Shown one piece after another: positions 60,729 through 64,000 of a stretch of DNA of 64,000 bases (position 1 is its first letter; every line of letters starts with the position of its first letter). The notes beneath the pieces were generated by a model. It worked only from the letters and a program-made list of their open reading frames with translations, was not told the origin of the DNA and searched no databases. Source of the stretch: Chryseobacterium takakiae (lineage in GTDB: Bacteria; Bacteroidota; Bacteroidia; Flavobacteriales; Weeksellaceae). Location of the stretch: assembly GCF_900129385.1 (NCBI RefSeq), contig NZ_FQVO01000011.1, forward strand, positions 92,337-156,336, given 5' to 3'. The position numbers were made by a program, and so were the translations under genes.

Positions 60729-62153
60729 ATGATTAAACAGATTATTGCCTCAGTAATGATCACGGCTTCTGTATGTGCATTTGCTCAGGTAAAGGTTGTG
60801 GAAGGAACAAAATTTACAACCGATGACAATCTTGAAACCGATGAAAAGCTGGTTCTGGCAGACGATTACAACTCTTATATGTTCAGTGCGATTAATATCG
60901 ACGGATTAATGAGAAATGTATTCCCTCATAAAAAATTATTAATGAGAAAACTGGATCAGAACGGAAGTCTTGTAGACACGTATATTCAGGATTATGCGAA
61001 TAAAACCAACGGCGTTCTCCACAATTACCTGGGATCACAGCAAATTGACGAAGACAGGTTTGTGGCATTTACGGAAGAATATTTCGGTAAGGAAAACAGA
61101 AAGGAAGTTTTTCAGCATGTTTTCAGTAAAAAATCAGGAAGTTTTACTACGAAAAGCATCGCAAAATACACGATTGAGTCTACAAATAAATCCGGAACGA
61201 CTTACGTTCTTTTTTCAGAGAGCGGAAAATATGTGGCCGTGTTCAATGACAGATATGCAACGAAAAAAACGGATAATGTTAATGATGTTTTAGTAATTGA
61301 TTTAAGAACATTAACGCCGCTTTGGAACAAAGAAATTACTCTAAGCAGCGATTATGTGGAAAAATCTTTAACCTTAACGAATTCAGGAAAGATCGTTTTG
61401 CTCCGTAAAGCTGCCGGCTGGAAAGAATCTTACAAAATGGAGATGGTTTCCAATACGGAGGATAAGGATTTACCCTTTGATGATAAATATATTCCTGAAA
61501 AATTATACGCAATCAGCAAAAATGACAATGACTATCTGGTAACTTTCGGACGAAAAAATCAGGCGGTTACAATGGGCGGAAGTACTTTCGGAACGGTAAT
61601 GTTTTATGATATTAAATCAGGAAAAGCGGTAATCAGCAATACGAATCTTGCCGGAGCCAAAGACATGAGCGACGTCAAAGTAATTAAGACCATCATAAAA
61701 GGCGATGAGGTTTTAATGGCGGTTCAGCAGGAAACGGTTTCGAGACCGATGCCTACGGCAATGAACCGTTTCCCGGATCCTGTATACACGCTTGGTGTAG
61801 GGGTTTTAATGAAATTCAATAAAGAAGGGGAGGTAATGCAGTTTGTACCGCTGGGAAGCAATCCTTCCGGAAGAAGAATTCAGGTGATCGAATCAGGAGA
61901 TAATCTTTATGTTTCCGCGTTTTTTCCAAAAGGAGCATTCGGAAATACAGGTTTTTCAATGAAAGCTTTCGATTTCGGAAGTCTTACCCCGAAAGAGCTT
62001 ACATTGGATTATAAAGGAAGAAACTTTTTCCAGAATTACGGCTTTACCGATGGAAATTTGGTGCAGTTTGTTCCGGCTACTAATAAGTTACTGTTCCTGG
62101 ACAAAGACGGTAAAAATGTTCAGATGCTCAGCATTTACAATTTTGTGAAATAA
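60729..62153 (+). CDS. Secreted hypothetical protein, partner of the previous gene
   Basis: 474 residues. Signal peptide 1-19 (MITASVCAFAQ), then a beta-rich body with repeated strands and turns such as FHHKSGSFTTKS-like and VFNDRYATKK-type segments, suggesting a propeller-like fold. No catalytic motif recognised and no T9SS sorting domain. Second gene of a two-gene operon; a terminator follows. Confidence 0.75.
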   Translation: MIKQIIASVMITASVCAFAQVKVVEGTKFTTDDNLETDEKLVLADDYNSYMFSAINIDGLMRNVFPHKKLLMRKLDQNGSLVDTYIQDYANKTNGVLHNYLGSQQIDEDRFVAFTEEYFGKENRKEVFQHVFSKKSGSFTTKSIAKYTIESTNKSGTTYVLFSESGKYVAVFNDRYATKKTDNVNDVLVIDLRTLTPLWNKEITLSSDYVEKSLTLTNSGKIVLLRKAAGWKESYKMEMVSNTEDKDLPFDDKYIPEKLYAISKNDNDYLVTFGRKNQAVTMGGSTFGTVMFYDIKSGKAVISNTNLAGAKDMSDVKVIKTIIKGDEVLMAVQQETVSRPMPTAMNRFPDPVYTLGVGVLMKFNKEGEVMQFVPLGSNPSGRRIQVIESGDNLYVSAFFPKGAFGNTGFSMKAFDFGSLTPKELTLDYKGRNFFQNYGFTDGNLVQFVPATNKLLFLDKDGKNVQMLSIYNFVK

Positions 62154-62177
62154 TTCCTTCGGAAAAATATGATTAAG

Positions 62178-62210
62178 TCAGCTTTAAATTTTAAGGCTGA
62201 TTTTTTTTAT
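62178..62210 (+). terminator. Terminator after the secreted-protein pair
   Basis: TCAGCTTTAA and TTAAGGCTGA with loop ATT (one G-T pair) and eight T. Confidence 0.7.
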
Positions 62211-62280
62211 TAAAACTTACCGATTTAAAATCCTGTTCTATTAAATTTTCGTTATTTTGGAAATTATTAAAACTTTAAAG

Positions 62281-62736
62281 ATGCAGATAGAATCCGTTTC
62301 ACTAGATGATTATCTTTCGAAGATTCCTGAAGAAAGACAGGAGGTTTTCAAAAAACTTTTTGACACGATTAACAACAATTTACCGGAAGGTTTTTCTCAG
62401 GGCAGCAGCTACGGAATGATCGGCTGGGGTGTGCCTTTGGAAACATATCCTGCGGGGTATCATTGCGCTCCGGGAACGCCTTTGCCTTTCATCAGTATTG
62501 CTTCCCAGAAGAATTTTATAGCATTCTACCATATGGGAATGTATGCAAAACCGGATCTGCTGGATTGGTTTGTAGAAGAATTTCCCAAATATTCTAAAAG
62601 AAAGCTGGATATGGGGAAATCTTGTGTGCGTTTCAAGAAAATGGATGATATTCCTTTTGAGTTATTGGCAGAAGTAAGTAAAAAAATGACGGTTCAGGAC
62701 TGGATCGATTGTTATGAGGCAAATTTTAAAAAGTAA
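62281..62736 (+). CDS. DUF1801 domain-containing protein (YdhG-like)
   Basis: 151 residues from the ATG at 62281 (MQIESVSLDDYLSKIPEERQ). Typical segments: SYGMIGWGVPLETYPAGYHC, ISIASQKNFIAFYHMGMY and DMGKSCVRFKKMDDIPFELL. Related to frataxin-like YdhG proteins, proposed to handle iron; not shown. Its 3' end overlaps the next gene by 23 bases. Confidence 0.88.
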   Translation: MQIESVSLDDYLSKIPEERQEVFKKLFDTINNNLPEGFSQGSSYGMIGWGVPLETYPAGYHCAPGTPLPFISIASQKNFIAFYHMGMYAKPDLLDWFVEEFPKYSKRKLDMGKSCVRFKKMDDIPFELLAEVSKKMTVQDWIDCYEANFKK

Positions 62737-63358
62737 ATTTTTCTTAAGTTTTTTTGCAGTACTATTAGTTTTTAGCTGCAAAAGTTATAAAATTTCAGAG
62801 CTTCAAAACGGAGATTTACTATTTGTCACTGCGAAAAATAGCGGGCTTTCCGGCGCTATCAATAATGTTACCCAAAAGCAGAAAAATGCTTCTTTTGATC
62901 ATATGGGAATCCTGGAAAGAAACAAAGGAAAGTTGTATGTTCTGCATGCCGCTCCAAAAGACGGTTCCCAAAAACAGCAATTAAAAGATTTTCTGAAAGA
63001 TCAGTCTAAAGATGGACAAGCAATTGTTGTTTACCGTCTGAAAGCCCAATTCCAGGATGCGATACCTTCAGCCATAGAAAAAGCAAATTCTATGTTGGGA
63101 AAACCTTACAATTTTAATTATATTCTGGATGAAAACTCATATTACTGTTCAGATTACATTGAAAGGGCTTTCAGGAACGATCATATTTTTACACTGGAAC
63201 CCATGACTTTTATTGATCCTGCAACAGGAAAAACCAATGCTTTCTGGGAGAATTTTTACAGCAAGAAAGGCCTTAAAGTTCCGGAAGGTGAACCCGGCTG
63301 TAATCCTAACGGACTGGCTGCTTCAGAAAAGCTGGAAAGGATTAAAATTCTTAAATAA
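62714..63358 (+). CDS. YiiX/YebB-like NlpC/P60-family lipoprotein hydrolase
   Basis: 214 residues. Lipobox LLVFS-C with the lipidated Cys near 22, then a permuted papain-like NlpC/P60 fold: GDLLFVTAKNSGLSGAI, SFDHMGILERNKGKLYVLHA (catalytic His in the DH motif) and YYCSDYIERAF with the nucleophile Cys. Probably an envelope amidase or peptidase. ATG at 62714 lies inside the DUF1801 gene (overlap), so they are probably coupled. Confidence 0.86.
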   Translation: MRQILKSKFFLSFFAVLLVFSCKSYKISELQNGDLLFVTAKNSGLSGAINNVTQKQKNASFDHMGILERNKGKLYVLHAAPKDGSQKQQLKDFLKDQSKDGQAIVVYRLKAQFQDAIPSAIEKANSMLGKPYNFNYILDENSYYCSDYIERAFRNDHIFTLEPMTFIDPATGKTNAFWENFYSKKGLKVPEGEPGCNPNGLAASEKLERIKILK

Positions 63359-63383
63359 AATAACTGTAAAAAAAGAAATAATA

Positions 63384-63409
63384 ACGGATTCGGAAGAGTC
63401 CGTTTTTTT
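63384..63409 (+). terminator. Terminator after the YiiX-like gene
   Basis: ACGGATTC and GAGTCCGT (one G-T pair) with loop GGAA and a T run. Confidence 0.7.
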
Positions 63410-63565
63410 ATTTGGATTTTATTTTGAGAAAGAAAAAAATAAAGCGAAAATAAATTTAAAATTATTATCCTACTAATTTGGTAGACTAATATTTTTTTAT
63501 ATTTTTGTTTAAGCTTAACCCAGTAGAAAAAATGAGCATTAGTATTTAAACCAAATAGTTTTGTT

Positions 63566-63877
63566 ATGATAACACCTAATCCAAGCCTGCAGATTTTAAA
63601 CAGTAATATAAACCTGCCAAAAAAAGAATTGATCCTGGAAATCGAACTGAACGGTAAAATGAAGTTTGAACAGCTGATGAATACCATATACCATCAGTTT
63701 GGGATCTGTCACAAGGTGTTGTCAGCAAATGTGGAATATGTAAATGGAAGAAGCTTCGGGTCTGTTCAGTTGTATATCAATGTAAGTTCGGATGACTATG
63801 ATGTGCTGGAAATGTATCTGAATAAAAATAAACTTCTGAGTACCACTGTAGAATATGTCTGCAGAAAGTATTTATAA
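63566..63877 (+). CDS. Free-standing NIL-domain protein
   Basis: 103 residues. The whole protein fits the NIL domain otherwise found at the C-terminus of MetN (methionine ABC transporter ATPase), where it binds methionine and regulates transport: ILEIELNGKMKFEQLMNTI, then HKVLSANVEYVNGRSFGSVQ and a closing helix and strand. Here no ATPase domain or transporter gene is attached. Possibly a methionine sensor or chaperone (inference). The gap 63410-63565 is A/T rich with no other feature. Confidence 0.72.
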   Translation: MITPNPSLQILNSNINLPKKELILEIELNGKMKFEQLMNTIYHQFGICHKVLSANVEYVNGRSFGSVQLYINVSSDDYDVLEMYLNKNKLLSTTVEYVCRKYL

Positions 63878-63910
63878 GATAGGTTCATATCGTTTTTAAT
63901 TACAGAAAGA

Positions 63911-63938
63911 AGCCGTCTCACAACTGAGGCGGTTTTTT
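63911..63938 (+). terminator. Terminator after the NIL-domain gene
   Basis: CCGTCTCA and TGAGGCGG with loop CAAC (one G-T pair) followed by eight T. Positions 63941-64000 hold the start of a further intergenic region with no readable gene. Confidence 0.75.
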
Positions 63939-64000
63939 TTATTAAAAAAAGTTGTAATATTAGCGAGTATTTTGTATATTTATCTGGTAATCAGTCATAT

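Noticed and set aside
1..64000. CRISPR array, rRNA operon or transposase gene
   Set aside because: No regularly spaced identical repeats, rRNA sequence or IS transposase were seen in the window.

Overview
The window looks like chromosomal DNA from a Chryseobacterium-like member of the Weeksellaceae (Flavobacteriia, Bacteroidota). The genus is an inference. The evidence is low G+C, promoters with the Bacteroidota -7 element TAnnTTTG, almost no Shine-Dalgarno sequences, type IX secretion (T9SS) sorting domains and plug protein, DUF349, DUF3871, DUF4295 and DUF6443 families, and the order rpmB-rpmG-DUF4295-ftsY.

Left core (1-5637): ribD (cut by the window edge), a DUF349 protein, aroE, a LolC/E-type permease, rbfA and methylmalonyl-CoA epimerase.

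Integrated element (about 5670-21492): it sits in the 3' half of a CAU-anticodon tRNA gene (5638-5711). A 43-bp copy of the tRNA 3' end at 21450-21492 marks the far end. The left part carries an unknown gene, an excisionase-like HTH protein, a DUF3987 protein, a tyrosine integrase, a RecA/Sak-like ATPase and a DUF3871 gene split in two. The centre, on the minus strand, is the most interesting stretch: six genes that all overlap their neighbours (16696 down to 12025), reading NTPase/kinase -> PIN-GNAT-PUA-like fusion -> ASCH protein -> STAS-like/GHKL ATPase -> small STAS-like protein -> single-pass membrane protein. A half-length SIR2-like gene lies just upstream. This has the architecture of an anti-phage or stress system and I do not recognise the combination as a named one. 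The right part has an Xre regulator facing a near-palindromic operator, several unknown secreted or membrane proteins and a RadC-like JAB protein. TGCAA-rich repeats near both ends and before the integrase may be integrase arm sites.

Right core (21493-64000): a secreted endonuclease I with a T9SS tail; a four-gene Rhs-type polymorphic toxin locus (T9SS protein, DUF5977 protein, DUF6443/Rhs protein with variable tail, membrane protein as possible immunity factor); an MBL hydrolase; the T9SS plug; a ParE-like toxin-antitoxin pair; hemH, nfu, gamma-carbonic anhydrase, a Pif1-like helicase, a LLM oxidoreductase, ribB with a degenerate GTP cyclohydrolase II tail, fmt, recQ, two OmpA-type paralogues (one without the OmpA domain), folK, sppA, ftsY, DUF4295, rpmG, rpmB, lnt, VanZ, proC, murB, an aminotransferase, two secreted unknowns, a DUF1801 protein, a YiiX-like lipoprotein and a free-standing NIL-domain protein.

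Several core genes (rbfA, Pif1-like helicase, fmt, vanZ) have the -7 element only 4-8 nt before the ATG, so their mRNAs are probably leaderless or nearly so. This fits a lineage that does not depend on Shine-Dalgarno pairing.
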